A stretch of DNA of 64,000 bases from Saccharibacillus alkalitolerans (GTDB taxonomy: Bacteria; Bacillota; Bacilli; Paenibacillales; Paenibacillaceae): contig NZ_JAAFGS010000006.1 of NCBI RefSeq assembly GCF_011090185.1, positions 1-64,000 on the forward strand, written 5' to 3'. The notes beneath the pieces are model-generated. The model was not told where the DNA came from. It was given only the letters and a program-made list of their open reading frames with translations, and ran no database searches. Numbering within the stretch: position 1 is the stretch's first letter; each line of letters opens with the position of its first letter. Below are positions 8,654 to 17,582 of the stretch, in pieces. Made by a program: the position numbers and the translations under genes.

Positions 8654-11600
8654 TGACATCAACCCGACAACGAAGAAAAAAAATGACGTTTGTCGGACTC
8701 AGTACGCTGCTTCTTACCAGCAGCGTACTGAGTGTTTTTTTTCCACTCCAAGGACAAGTTGAAGCAGCTCCAATCAAAAAAGAAATTGTATACGCCGGGA
8801 ATGATAAACCCAAACCTCTACCCGATCGAGGCGCAGTTTGGACAGGCAAAACACCTCAAGCTACAACCGAAACGATCAGCGAAGACGCTGGTAGTGGGAA
8901 GAAAATTCAAAAAATTGTGTTTTATAAAGGAACCGAAGCTGTTAAAACGATTGACGTTAACGCTCAGACATATCGAGGTTCCGAAACATTTGTGGGCGAA
9001 GCACTTGAAGTCAACTCAATAGAAAACGGATCGGCCGGGTCTTGGTTCGCGTGGACTCGAACTATTTTGAGCGGATGGACAGCCGGAGGTGAAGGTGAAA
9101 CCTGGACTGGCCAAGGCGACGTCCCTGTTGGTTCTGAACAAATCACAACTCAAAATAGCGGTGAAACATACAATCGTACGTACAAATCGGCACCGGGTAG
9201 AAAAATCAAAATGATAATTCAATACCCGATTAGTAACCCGTTCAAAGCTAAGATAAACGGGGTCGATGTACGAGTGCCCATCGCTCAAATTGACAATCGC
9301 ACAAACATCGTACAAACAAATAACCCTCAACTCCCTTCAAACGGAGCTAAAGTCGAACCGTTGTACGACAAAGAAGTATCCAACCGAAGTCTAGGTATTT
9401 CAGGTCTAGGACACCCAACAACCAATATCGAATCTATACTTGTAGGACTGAACCCTAGAGAAACACCCGGCGCTACTCGCGATCTGACATTTGCGACTAT
9501 CACATTCACACAAGAGCATGATGATAACACGCAGCGCTATTATGTCGAAAAAAACTCTGACGGTTCTATGCGACCCTATAACAAAAACCCTGAAAACGCA
9601 CAAATTACAGCATTTTACTATGCAGCGTATCAATTTGTTGCAACATCGGTTACGTACCAATATCCCGACCATTATTGGGTCTACACCGAACCCGGTGAAC
9701 CTACAGAGCCGCCGCCAACGGGCGGCGATTACGAATGTTCCATTACCGATGGGCGCGTAATCGAAGGCGAAAATATGAACCCGCAGGCAAGCGCCGTGAT
9801 CAAAGCCGATCAGCGGGACCGTGAAATCTTCGATGTACTGCAAGGGATTCCAACGTCCGAAAGTTTATACGGCAACGTATTGGCCAACAGTTATCTGCAC
9901 CAATACAAGTTCCAAGAAAAAGTCGGAACCTGCACGTATAACTTAACGATTCGGGAAACCTATGATTTATCATGGGTCGAGAAAACACCAAATCCAAATG
10001 CACCGCCTGCCACAATCGACAATCCCAAAACCGACACGGATTACAAAACGTATGATGTCTCGGTCGTGCGAAACTTTTCGTATTGGGTGGTAGACAAACT
10101 CGGCGTCTACCAAATCGACAGCGCGGAGCTGAAAAACTACGCCTTCCAAGGCGAAAGCATCACGATCCATCCGGCCGGCTATACGCCGCCAAATGTCGTT
10201 TTGGATCGAAAAGCAAAATACGATGAGTTCAAAGGACCGTTCAATCTCGATGCCGGCAGCAAGCCGGTCGGTGGACCAAGCTATACCAGCCGTCCCCCAC
10301 TGCCTGACAATCAAGGGGCCATGCAGGCCTTTGCCGAAGCGCAAATTCGTCAGGTGAATGTCAACAACGATAAATTGACATTCAACGGTCAAACCATCAT
10401 GAGCGATGCGGTCGCCGTGCGAAAAACGCAAGACCCGCAGCGCTTACCCGAACCGCAAATCATCAATCGCGACGTCTTGTACAGTCCGAACCATATGATT
10501 CCGATGACCAAGACCAATCGCATGGCCGCCGCAAGTATGGGAACGATCTCGTATATCGGTCTGGATGCCAACTACGAAGCCCCAGACGGCGATACGTACC
10601 CGATTCCGAACATCAACCCGGTAACGGTGCATACCCCGGTCGTGAACTACTCCAGCGCCTCTGACGATGCGGCGCATAACCAAAAGACCAATCCGAGTTA
10701 CGGCCGCATGGCCTTTATCTTGGATCGACCGTTCACGATTACCATGCCGACCAGCGGACAGCATCAGAACTATCCGGGCTACGGCAACCGCGATTACGCC
10801 AAATACTTTAGAAGCAAAGAAGTCTACTTCCCCTTCGACGTGTATTCCGGCGATAAATCGCAGTTCTATCCGAAGAACACCTGGATCAATATTCCGGTGT
10901 CTCAGATCACCACGACGTTCTTCCTGCCCGTTTGGGTCGATGAGGGGCACTACACCGTCTATTACCGAAACATCGCCGAGAACGCCCCCGGCGTCTCCCC
11001 TACGCAGCAGGATGCAAACTTCGATCTCGCTAACCACGTAGCCAGCGATACGGTGGATGTAGACGTGATCGGTCGCCTGTATGATTTCCATATCACCGAC
11101 ATCGCCGATTACAACTGGGAAATGGTCTTCCGTACTCAAAAAGGCAGTGCCGTCCATACAGGGAACACCTACTGGACCGGACTTCACGGAATCGATGGAG
11201 CGGCTCGCGGCAACACCTCGCCGTTCACCCTGCCGATTCTTCCCGGCAGCAACCCGCTCGAAGGCATGAAAAACATCGCAGTCAAGACCGGCTACCATAT
11301 CAAGTTCGACCTGAAGACCAAAGGCAATATGTTCGGTAAAACCGACGGCATCCGCATCACGCCAAGCTTCACCTTTGTAAGCAAAGACGGCAAGACGCAA
11401 ACGCCTGTCGATCTGTATTACAACGACGATCACCGAACCTTCATCAAAGTCGGATCGCTGGAAGACACGGAAGAACGCTACGTGATCTTGAACGATCGCC
11501 TGCGCAACGTACCCGAGGAGGAATTGACCGATACCGCAAGGTATAAATACGACAATTACTACACCTTTGCGGAGATGAACAGCGTCAGCCGCGATATGTT

Positions 11601-12108
11601 CATCAGCGACTACATCCGCCGCTTCACCAAAGCAAAAACGCCGATCGGCGGTTTTGATCTCCTGCTGCTGCCGGAGCAAATCCGCACGCTGATCGGACCG
11701 AAGGCCAACCTGCCGGGTTCGGTCGATTTGGCGCGCGCCAACGCGGCTGTGCAGAAGTGGTACGGCCATTACAGTCTGCCCGGCGATCCGTATGTCGTGG
11801 CTCAAGGGACGAATCTGGCCGAATACGGACGCACGCACAGAGGGCTGACCAAGCGAGATCCCATATTCCTGCGTGACGGCTATATTATTTTGAACTTCAA
11901 CATCGAAAGCATTCGCAACGGTAACTTGGCCGCACCGCATTTGCAGTACATCAATGCCCCCCTGATGAACCAGTGGGCGCTTGAGGGCTTCAAACGCAGC
12001 GTGCAGGATTCGTGGAAAAATACGTTCACTCTGCAAGACGGGGATATCGTTTTCTTCAACGCGGACAAGTCCTACAAAGATGATTTCCAAGTTGAAGTTA
12101 ATCACTAA
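8653..12108 (+). CDS. Large secreted surface protein of unknown function
   Basis: The 1151-residue product has an N-terminal signal peptide (basic start, then FVGLSTLLLTSSVLSVFF, cleavage near VEA) and no anchor that I can see. Its start overlaps the SLH gene stop (TAATG), so the two are translationally coupled and may act as a pair, one holding the other at the wall. Long beta-rich, Tyr/Asn-rich segments and a proline-rich spacer (EPTEPPPTGG, near residue 353) are visible. It may belong to the DUF5704/Athe_2463-type exported proteins, but that is only a guess. The first 1 kb is clearly more AT-rich than the rest. Confidence 0.85.
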   Translation: MTSTRQRRKKMTFVGLSTLLLTSSVLSVFFPLQGQVEAAPIKKEIVYAGNDKPKPLPDRGAVWTGKTPQATTETISEDAGSGKKIQKIVFYKGTEAVKTIDVNAQTYRGSETFVGEALEVNSIENGSAGSWFAWTRTILSGWTAGGEGETWTGQGDVPVGSEQITTQNSGETYNRTYKSAPGRKIKMIIQYPISNPFKAKINGVDVRVPIAQIDNRTNIVQTNNPQLPSNGAKVEPLYDKEVSNRSLGISGLGHPTTNIESILVGLNPRETPGATRDLTFATITFTQEHDDNTQRYYVEKNSDGSMRPYNKNPENAQITAFYYAAYQFVATSVTYQYPDHYWVYTEPGEPTEPPPTGGDYECSITDGRVIEGENMNPQASAVIKADQRDREIFDVLQGIPTSESLYGNVLANSYLHQYKFQEKVGTCTYNLTIRETYDLSWVEKTPNPNAPPATIDNPKTDTDYKTYDVSVVRNFSYWVVDKLGVYQIDSAELKNYAFQGESITIHPAGYTPPNVVLDRKAKYDEFKGPFNLDAGSKPVGGPSYTSRPPLPDNQGAMQAFAEAQIRQVNVNNDKLTFNGQTIMSDAVAVRKTQDPQRLPEPQIINRDVLYSPNHMIPMTKTNRMAAASMGTISYIGLDANYEAPDGDTYPIPNINPVTVHTPVVNYSSASDDAAHNQKTNPSYGRMAFILDRPFTITMPTSGQHQNYPGYGNRDYAKYFRSKEVYFPFDVYSGDKSQFYPKNTWINIPVSQITTTFFLPVWVDEGHYTVYYRNIAENAPGVSPTQQDANFDLANHVASDTVDVDVIGRLYDFHITDIADYNWEMVFRTQKGSAVHTGNTYWTGLHGIDGAARGNTSPFTLPILPGSNPLEGMKNIAVKTGYHIKFDLKTKGNMFGKTDGIRITPSFTFVSKDGKTQTPVDLYYNDDHRTFIKVGSLEDTEERYVILNDRLRNVPEEELTDTARYKYDNYYTFAEMNSVSRDMFISDYIRRFTKAKTPIGGFDLLLLPEQIRTLIGPKANLPGSVDLARANAAVQKWYGHYSLPGDPYVVAQGTNLAEYGRTHRGLTKRDPIFLRDGYIILNFNIESIRNGNLAAPHLQYINAPLMNQWALEGFKRSVQDSWKNTFTLQDGDIVFFNADKSYKDDFQVEVNH

Positions 12109-12304
12109 CACGAGCAGCCATGCAGCAAACGGAGTGTTTCCATAATGGCGCAAACGTTATATTTAGCCGCAAACGGAGACTTTCAAACCGAAAACCAGAA
12201 CTGGAAAAGTTTAATTGCATTTTTGTTTATTTTGCAATCAGGCGGGTACAAAATCAGAGAACAAGAATTGCGAGGCAAGTCATTCAATTTGGAGGTGCTT
12301 CAAG

Positions 12305-12499
12305 ATGGCGACGAAGGAACTGGCTCTGCACGAGAAACTCGAAATCCACGAACTCGTAATCCTGAAAACATCCTGTGTCACCAAAGCCGTAGCGATGTCG
12401 GGACTGGTTCAAGACGACAAGCTCAAAGCGCTGATCGAAGAAGACATCGAAAATTCCGCGCAGGCGATCGACGAACTGAAAGCACTTTTAATCAGCTGA
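12305..12499 (+). CDS. Small spore coat-like protein
   Basis: The 64-residue protein starts MATKELALHEKLEIHE and is an all-helical type found beside CotF-like genes in Paenibacillaceae and annotated as spore coat. ATG 12305 follows GGAGGTG by 7 bases; the frame is open further upstream without a ribosome site. The adjacent CotF-like gene 13 bp downstream supports co-expression in the mother cell during sporulation (inference). Confidence 0.8.
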   Translation: MATKELALHEKLEIHELVILKTSCVTKAVAMSGLVQDDKLKALIEEDIENSAQAIDELKALLIS

Positions 12500-12512
12500 G
12501 GAGGGATTACGC

Positions 12513-12830
12513 ATGGCTACCCCGAAATCGATGACGAAAGAAACGCTGGTCAAAGCGGTAACGCCGATGGACGATCTGGCGATTGCCACCGATATGCTCC
12601 TGTCCGCCAAGACGGCGGTGCGCACATACGCGGTCGCGCTGACGGAAGCGGCTTCGCCGAAAGTACGCAAAGTGCTCAAAGCCCAGCTGGATACGGCGAT
12701 CAAAACGCACCAGAAAATCGCCGATTACATGATCGAGAACGAAATGTATCATCCGTATGATATCGACGAGCAGGTCGAACACGATATGAAAAAGTCCGAA
12801 ATCGCGACGAAGCTGGTCGAGACGAAGTAA
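12513..12830 (+). CDS. CotF-family spore coat protein
   Basis: The 105-residue helical protein shows the Coat_F pattern: a four-helix, ferritin-like arrangement with DLAIATDMLLSAKTAVRTYA and a C-terminal YMIENEMYHPYD segment. GAGGAGG precedes its ATG. It sits in a two-gene unit with the small coat-like protein and is closed by a strong terminator. Confidence 0.88.
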   Translation: MATPKSMTKETLVKAVTPMDDLAIATDMLLSAKTAVRTYAVALTEAASPKVRKVLKAQLDTAIKTHQKIADYMIENEMYHPYDIDEQVEHDMKKSEIATKLVETK

Positions 12831-12854
12831 GAGGCGGCTTCAGCAAGCGACGAA

Positions 12855-12891
12855 AGATCCGTTCTCCGTCAGGAGATACGGGTCTTTTTTT
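12855..12891 (+). terminator. Rho-independent terminator after coat genes
   Basis: AGATCCGT-TCTCC, loop GTCA, then GGAGATACGGGTCT (with one bulge) leads into a run of seven or eight T. Confidence 0.85.
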
Positions 12892-12965
12892 GTTTTTTCG
12901 GGTAGAGGTCGGAAAGGAAGGTCGGTACAATAAAAGAGAAACACTGTAAGGAGCGGAGGGAAATA

Positions 12966-13586
12966 ATGGGCTGCGATATTGCGCTTTACTGCGAAGGACG
13001 CCTGGACGGAAAATGGATCAATATCGACCGCTGGTACAGACGGAGCGGTTGGCCGGAGATCAAGGTCATGAAAGGGGAAGGCTTCAGTCTCGTCGACCTG
13101 ATCGACGGGGCGCGGGATTACGGACTTTTTTATTTGTTGGCCGGCGTGCGGGGGAGCGATGAAACGAGCAGTTATCCGCCGATCGCGCCGCCCCGGGGAC
13201 TGCCCGACGAATGGGACGCCCTGCTGGCGGAGGAGTACGACTTCCGGGACATGCCCGACAACGTCAATGTCCATCACGTCTCCCACCTGACGCTGCGGGA
13301 GTTGAAGGAGAGCGGATACGGCGAACCGATGCCGCTTCGCGGCTGGGTGGACGAAGCGGAATACGAAGAGATGATCCGAAGGACGGCCGCGGGGCGGAAG
13401 TACCAACTGGGCTTTTGGGACGTCAAAGCCGGGAACTTCGAAAGCCGCGGCTGCGTGCTGCGCGAGTGGAACGGTTACCTCAATCTCAACCTGACTTCCA
13501 TGATCGAGAAGATGGAAAGGCTGAAAAAAGAACGACGGATCGCGAGCGACGACGAGGTCCGAATTGTGTTTTGGTTTGACAATTGA
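12966..13586 (+). CDS. Hypothetical protein with MGCDI N-terminus
   Basis: The 206-residue cytoplasmic protein begins MGCDIALYCEGRLDGKW. Similar MGCDIH-type openings occur in widespread hypothetical and phage-associated proteins, but I know no assigned function. ATG 12966 is preceded by GGAGGG. It is flanked by terminators on both sides, so it is a single-gene unit. A catalytic role cannot be read from the sequence. Confidence 0.75.
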   Translation: MGCDIALYCEGRLDGKWINIDRWYRRSGWPEIKVMKGEGFSLVDLIDGARDYGLFYLLAGVRGSDETSSYPPIAPPRGLPDEWDALLAEEYDFRDMPDNVNVHHVSHLTLRELKESGYGEPMPLRGWVDEAEYEEMIRRTAAGRKYQLGFWDVKAGNFESRGCVLREWNGYLNLNLTSMIEKMERLKKERRIASDDEVRIVFWFDN

Positions 13587-13594
13587 ACGCGAAA

Positions 13595-13630
13595 GGCCGG
13601 CCTTCTTTTAATAGAAGACCGGTCTTTTTT
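13595..13630 (+). terminator. Rho-independent terminator
   Basis: GGCCGGCCTTCT, loop TTTAAT, AGAAGACCGGTC, then six T; the stem closes through one G-T pair. Confidence 0.85.
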
Positions 13631-13699
13631 CGATTTACAGAAGATTAACACGAGGCTGATACCGGTCTGATTGTTTCCTTTTAACATGAGGAGGTGATG

Positions 13700-13713
13700 T
13701 GGGAACGGTCCCA
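13700..13713. promoter_or_regulatory. Candidate LacI-family operator
   Basis: TGGGAACGGTCCCA fits the generic LacI/GalR half-site pattern TGNNANCGNTNNCA at every fixed position and lies within a 16-bp near-palindrome (13699-13714) 62 bp before the first gene of an operon that encodes its own LacI-type regulator. Autoregulation is the simplest reading; CcpA binding is an alternative. Confidence 0.5.
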
Positions 13714-13775
13714 CAAGAGGCGATAGGCAAGACGGAAAGCAGAAAATTCCGAAATACGGAAGGCGGTAAGGCGTT

Positions 13776-14246
13776 ATGGAACTGCTCGACATTCAAGGAA
13801 GCGTCACGCCGGAAGAGTCCCGGACCCATATTCGCGTCCCTCTCGAACTGCACGAAGGCTGCGGCCGCTTGAACGTCCGTTTCGAGTACGCGCCGAAAAA
13901 TCTCGAAGATCGCGAGCGGGCGCTGGAACTGCTGAAGGAAAGCTACGATTTATACATACTGCCGGAGCAGCGGGAGCAGGCCGTCGCCCGCGCCGACCGG
14001 CATCTGCCTTTGAAGAATCTGATCACGCTGTCCTTCGACGGCCCCGACGGGTATCGGGGAGCGTGCCACCGCCACGACGAAGTCCAGGAGCTGTTTCTGG
14101 CTTCGGGCGAAGCTTCGCCGGGTCTCATGCCCGGCAGGCTCGAAGCGGGAGAGTGGAACGTGACGCTCAGCCTGCACTGCATCGTGACGGCGACCTGCGA
14201 GTATCGGCTGCGGGCCTGGACATCGGAAAGGGAGGAGTCGGCATGA
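13776..14246 (+). CDS. Small protein heading the PHP/GDPD/ABC operon
   Basis: The 156-residue protein has no signal peptide or membrane segment. It has beta-rich ends (THIRVPLELHEGCGRLNVRFEY and EWNVTLSLHCIVTATCEYRLRAW) resembling a beta-sandwich accessory domain. Its stop overlaps the PHP-hydrolase start (ATGA), indicating translational coupling, so it probably acts with that enzyme as a partner or carbohydrate/phosphoester-binding subunit. I do not recognise a named family. Confidence 0.75.
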   Translation: MELLDIQGSVTPEESRTHIRVPLELHEGCGRLNVRFEYAPKNLEDRERALELLKESYDLYILPEQREQAVARADRHLPLKNLITLSFDGPDGYRGACHRHDEVQELFLASGEASPGLMPGRLEAGEWNVTLSLHCIVTATCEYRLRAWTSEREESA

Positions 14247-15577
14247 CCTGGATCGCCTGCGAACTGCATACGCACACGCTGCACAGCGACGGAAGGCAGA
14301 CGCTGCGGGAATTGGCGGAAGGAGCGGCCAAACTCGGCTTCGGCGCGATCGCGCTGACCGATCACAATACGATGTCCGGCCTGGCGGGCAAAGCGGACAT
14401 CGAGCGGGAATTCGGGCTGACGATCATCCCCGGCATGGAATGGACGACCTTTTACGGTCATATGGTCACTATCGGGCTGAGCGAGTTTGCCGATTGGCGG
14501 CAGGCGGGACGAAGCGATATCGACCGGGGAATCGCGGAAGTGCACCGGCTCGGCGGCATCGCGGGCTTGGCCCATCCGTTCCGGATCGGCAGTCCGGCCT
14601 GCACCGGCTGCTTCTGGGAATACGAAGTCGGCGATTGGAACGCCGTCGATTACGTCGAAGTCTGGTCCGGCACGTTTCCGTCCATCAAGACGGACAACCG
14701 GCGCGCGTTCGGGCTGTGGACGGACAAGCTGAACGAGGGTTACCGCATCGCGGCGACCTCCGGCCGGGATTGGCACGCGCAGGAAGAGACGGACGAGCCG
14801 GTGTCGGTCACGTATCTGGAAATCGAAGACGAAGGCGGCGAGAGCGGGGCGGCTTCCGCGGCAAGCCCGGATTCCGGAGCGGCCGAGCCGAGCCGGTTCG
14901 GTGCGGAGACGCAGCCGGAGGAAGTCGGACGCGGCGCATCCTCCGCGGCGGCGCTCGCCGAAACCCGGCTGATCGAGGCGCTGCGGCAGGGACGCGTTTC
15001 CGTCACGATCGGGCCGCTGCTGACGATGGCGCTGGAATCCGGCGGCGAGCTTTGGTCCGTCGGTTCGTCGGTGCCGGCGCGCGTCTCGGCCCGAGCGGCT
15101 TCGGCCGCCCCGACCTCGGACGTCCCGGCTTCTGTCGGGAGCCAAGGCGAAGAAGCCGCCGATTCGGTAGAGGCGGCCGCGATCCGCGTCAAGCTGTCGC
15201 TGGACTTCTCGGTCCGCCGCGGATTATGGACGCTGGACGATCAGGTCTTCAAGCTGAAGCTGCACTCCAATCTGGGCGAGGAGCTGAGCCTGGACGCGCC
15301 GTTCAAGGCCGCCCGGCCGGAGGAAGTCGGCGTCGGCGCGGCGGAGAGCCGAAAGGCTCTGCTCGAACGCGGAGCGCTGCCGGCTGCACCCGGGGTCGGC
15401 ACCGCCGAAGAGCCGCTGCGGCTCGATCTGGAAGCGGAGCTTCCGACGCCTGCCGCGGACTCGCCCCGTTCATGGCTTCGCGCCGAATTATGGGGAACGG
15501 CCCGGGGCGCCTACACCCGGATCGCTTTTACCAACGCCGTTTATTTCGAGCATGAGGAAGGGAAGAATCGCCTATGA
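14243..15577 (+). CDS. CehA/McbA-family PHP-domain metallohydrolase
   Basis: The 444-residue enzyme has PHP metal motifs: ELHTHTLHSDG (His9, His11, Asp16), LTDHN (Asp40, His41), PGMEW and ATSGRDWH. PHP enzymes of this group hydrolyse phosphoesters or related esters using two or three metals. ATG 14243 has GGAGGAG 5 bases upstream. Residues of about 195-235 and 275-315 are Ala/Gly/Glu-rich low-complexity insertions, making it longer than usual. It is coupled by ATGA overlaps to the genes on both sides, one of which is a glycerophosphodiesterase. Confidence 0.85.
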   Translation: MTWIACELHTHTLHSDGRQTLRELAEGAAKLGFGAIALTDHNTMSGLAGKADIEREFGLTIIPGMEWTTFYGHMVTIGLSEFADWRQAGRSDIDRGIAEVHRLGGIAGLAHPFRIGSPACTGCFWEYEVGDWNAVDYVEVWSGTFPSIKTDNRRAFGLWTDKLNEGYRIAATSGRDWHAQEETDEPVSVTYLEIEDEGGESGAASAASPDSGAAEPSRFGAETQPEEVGRGASSAAALAETRLIEALRQGRVSVTIGPLLTMALESGGELWSVGSSVPARVSARAASAAPTSDVPASVGSQGEEAADSVEAAAIRVKLSLDFSVRRGLWTLDDQVFKLKLHSNLGEELSLDAPFKAARPEEVGVGAAESRKALLERGALPAAPGVGTAEEPLRLDLEAELPTPAADSPRSWLRAELWGTARGAYTRIAFTNAVYFEHEEGKNRL

Positions 15578-16314
15578 GAGAGTTCCCTTTGATTACGGCC
15601 CATACCGGCTGCATGGGGCATCCCGCGCATTCGCTCGAATCGCTGTGCGCGGCTTTGAAGCTCGGCTGCGACGTGTACGAAGACGACATCCGGGTCACCC
15701 GGGACGGCGTTCCGGTGCTGGCCCACGACGACGAGATGCCGCTGGCCGGCGGACGCCGCGGCAGCCTGGCTGAGATGACGCTGGAGGAACTGAACGACGC
15801 GTCGACCGCTCCCGTGCTGGAGCTTGCGGACATGCTGGGCTGGATTCGCACGGCGGGCCGGGTGATGAACCTCGATATCAAGAGCGACGAGGCGCTCGAG
15901 CCGGCTTTTTCCCTGGTCAAAAGGCTGGAGATGACCGAGCGCGTCTTCCTCAGCGGATGCGGATACGGGCGGGCGCTGCTGGCGGAGCGCTCCGGGATCT
16001 CGCTGCGCAAACTGCTGAACGTGGACATCGACAGCTTCCTGCATTCAAGCTACGGCGAAGCGGTCCGGCAGGCCTGCGAAGAAGGCCGCTCGGCGGGATG
16101 CTTCGGGCTGAACGTTCCGTATCAGGCGGTACGGCCCGAGCTGCTGGACGCCGCGCGGCGGAACGGACTGGCCGTCTACGTCTGGACGGTCGCGGAAGCC
16201 GGCGACATGCGGCGCATGGCGGAATGGGGCGTCGATTCGATCACGACGCGCGATCCGGCGCTGCTGCTGTCGGTTCGGGAAGAGATGACGAAGGCGGAGG
16301 AGAGCATGGATTGA
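15574..16314 (+). CDS. Glycerophosphodiester phosphodiesterase family protein
   Basis: The 246-residue TIM-barrel hydrolase has no signal peptide, so it acts inside the cell. The catalytic pattern is visible: His10 in TAHTGCMGH, an E-x-D pair in YEDDIRVTRDG, His51-Asp52 in VLAHDD, and LDIKSD. The usual HRG is replaced by HTG, a variation that may alter substrate choice. It would split glycerophosphodiesters into glycerol-3-phosphate and an alcohol. It overlaps the PHP gene and the LacI-type regulator by a few bases each. Confidence 0.85.
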   Translation: MREFPLITAHTGCMGHPAHSLESLCAALKLGCDVYEDDIRVTRDGVPVLAHDDEMPLAGGRRGSLAEMTLEELNDASTAPVLELADMLGWIRTAGRVMNLDIKSDEALEPAFSLVKRLEMTERVFLSGCGYGRALLAERSGISLRKLLNVDIDSFLHSSYGEAVRQACEEGRSAGCFGLNVPYQAVRPELLDAARRNGLAVYVWTVAEAGDMRRMAEWGVDSITTRDPALLLSVREEMTKAEESMD

Positions 16315-17582
16315 ACACGAAGCTGAATTACAGTCTGCGGGAGCTGGCGCAGTTGGCCGGCGTATCGAAATCGACCGCCTCGCGGGTCATTTCCGGCAAC
16401 GGCTACGCGAGCCCCGAGGTGAAAGAACGCGTGCTCAGGGCGGCGGAAGAGCTGCGCTACAAGCCGAGCGCCGTCGCCCGGGCGATGGTCGCCAAGCGAA
16501 CGCACAATATCGGAGTGATCGTATTCCGCGACAAGCTCCCGATCGTCTCGCATACGCTGTACGGGAAGATCGTCGACGAGATCCTGATGGCCGCGGAAGA
16601 GCTCGGCTACTCGATCTTCCTGAAGACCGACCGGGAAATGTCGCTGCGTTCCATGGATTATATGCTGGAGCAGCGGGTGGACGGCTTGATCCTGATCAGC
16701 CGCCTGCGCAAGAACGTCATCGACTACGTCAAAAACTTCAACATTCCGTACCTGATGGTCAACGGTTCGGCGGAAGATCCCGACGTGGTCCATCTGGTCA
16801 GCAACGACGAAGCCGGCGGAGAGCGGGCGGCCGAGCATCTGCATGGGTGCGGGCATCGCAAATTTTTCATCGCCGCCGGTCCCGGCGAGCATCGCAGCCA
16901 TTCGCTGCGGCTGACGGGCTTTCTGCGCAAGTTGGAAGATTTGGGCGTTCCGGTTCCGGCCGGAAGCAGGCAGAACCGCGCCGAACGCGGCGCCGCGAGC
17001 CCCGATACAGAAAGCGCGGACCGAGGGAAGATGCTGCCCGGCCTGGAGACCGAGCGCTTCGATGCGGAGCCTATCGATGCGGACCCGGTCGCTGCAGAGT
17101 TTGCGGATGCGGAAGGGATCGCTGCAGAATCGGCGGATGCAGAGCGGCTCGCCGCAGGGCCCGCCGACGCCGCCGTGACCGTCGCCGAGTCGCCGGAGTC
17201 CAGCTTCGATTTCGGCGTCCGACTGATGGAGCGGCACTATGAAGCTTTCCGGGCCGGCGGCTGTACCGCGCTGTTCGGCACCAACGACATGCTGGCGCTG
17301 GGCGCCATGAAAGTGCTGCTGGAACGCGGCGTCCGCGTGCCGGAAGAAGTCGCCGTCATGGGCTACGACAACACGGACCTCAGCGGCATGTACCATCCGT
17401 CTCTCACGACGGTCAGCGTGGACGCGGCCGGCATCGGCCGGGACGCGGTCGCGATTTTGGACCGGATGATCGGGGGCGAAGCGGACGTGCCGAGGCTGAT
17501 CGAATACGAAAGCGAAGTGATCGTCCGTCAATCGACGACAGGAGAGGAGAACGCAATATGCTCTGGTACTGGAAACATGTAG
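16311..17582 (+). CDS. LacI-family regulator with an 80-residue repeat insertion
   Basis: A TTG start at 16311 (GGAGGAG upstream, TTGA overlap with the previous stop) gives 423 residues, about 85 more than the family norm. The N-terminal LacI helix-turn-helix (LRELAQLAGVSKSTASRVISG) and both lobes of the periplasmic-binding-like sensor domain are intact. The surplus is an acidic Ala-rich stretch at about residues 218-293 that includes three 30-bp tandem repeats (17076-17165). It probably represses this operon through the palindrome at 13700. Confidence 0.88.
   Translation: MNTKLNYSLRELAQLAGVSKSTASRVISGNGYASPEVKERVLRAAEELRYKPSAVARAMVAKRTHNIGVIVFRDKLPIVSHTLYGKIVDEILMAAEELGYSIFLKTDREMSLRSMDYMLEQRVDGLILISRLRKNVIDYVKNFNIPYLMVNGSAEDPDVVHLVSNDEAGGERAAEHLHGCGHRKFFIAAGPGEHRSHSLRLTGFLRKLEDLGVPVPAGSRQNRAERGAASPDTESADRGKMLPGLETERFDAEPIDADPVAAEFADAEGIAAESADAERLAAGPADAAVTVAESPESSFDFGVRLMERHYEAFRAGGCTALFGTNDMLALGAMKVLLERGVRVPEEVAVMGYDNTDLSGMYHPSLTTVSVDAAGIGRDAVAILDRMIGGEADVPRLIEYESEVIVRQSTTGEENAICSGTGNM
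17076..17171 (+). repeat. 30-bp tandem repeat inside the LacI-type gene
   Basis: Units start GATGCGGAC, GATGCGGAA and GATGCAGAG at 17076, 17106 and 17136, with a partial GACGCC at 17166 and a half unit at 17061. Each encodes a decapeptide of pattern D-A-(D/E)-x-x-A-A-x-x-A. The repeat keeps frame and lies in a loop between the two sensor lobes. Confidence 0.85.

Noticed and set aside
12145-12534. 129-aa frame overlapping the first coat gene
   Set aside because: No ribosome site, and it runs out of frame through a gene with a good start and recognisable product.
13634-13662. TTTACA-17-TGATAC as the promoter of the PHP/GDPD operon
   Set aside because: The -10 hexamer matches poorly and several equally weak alternatives exist nearby.
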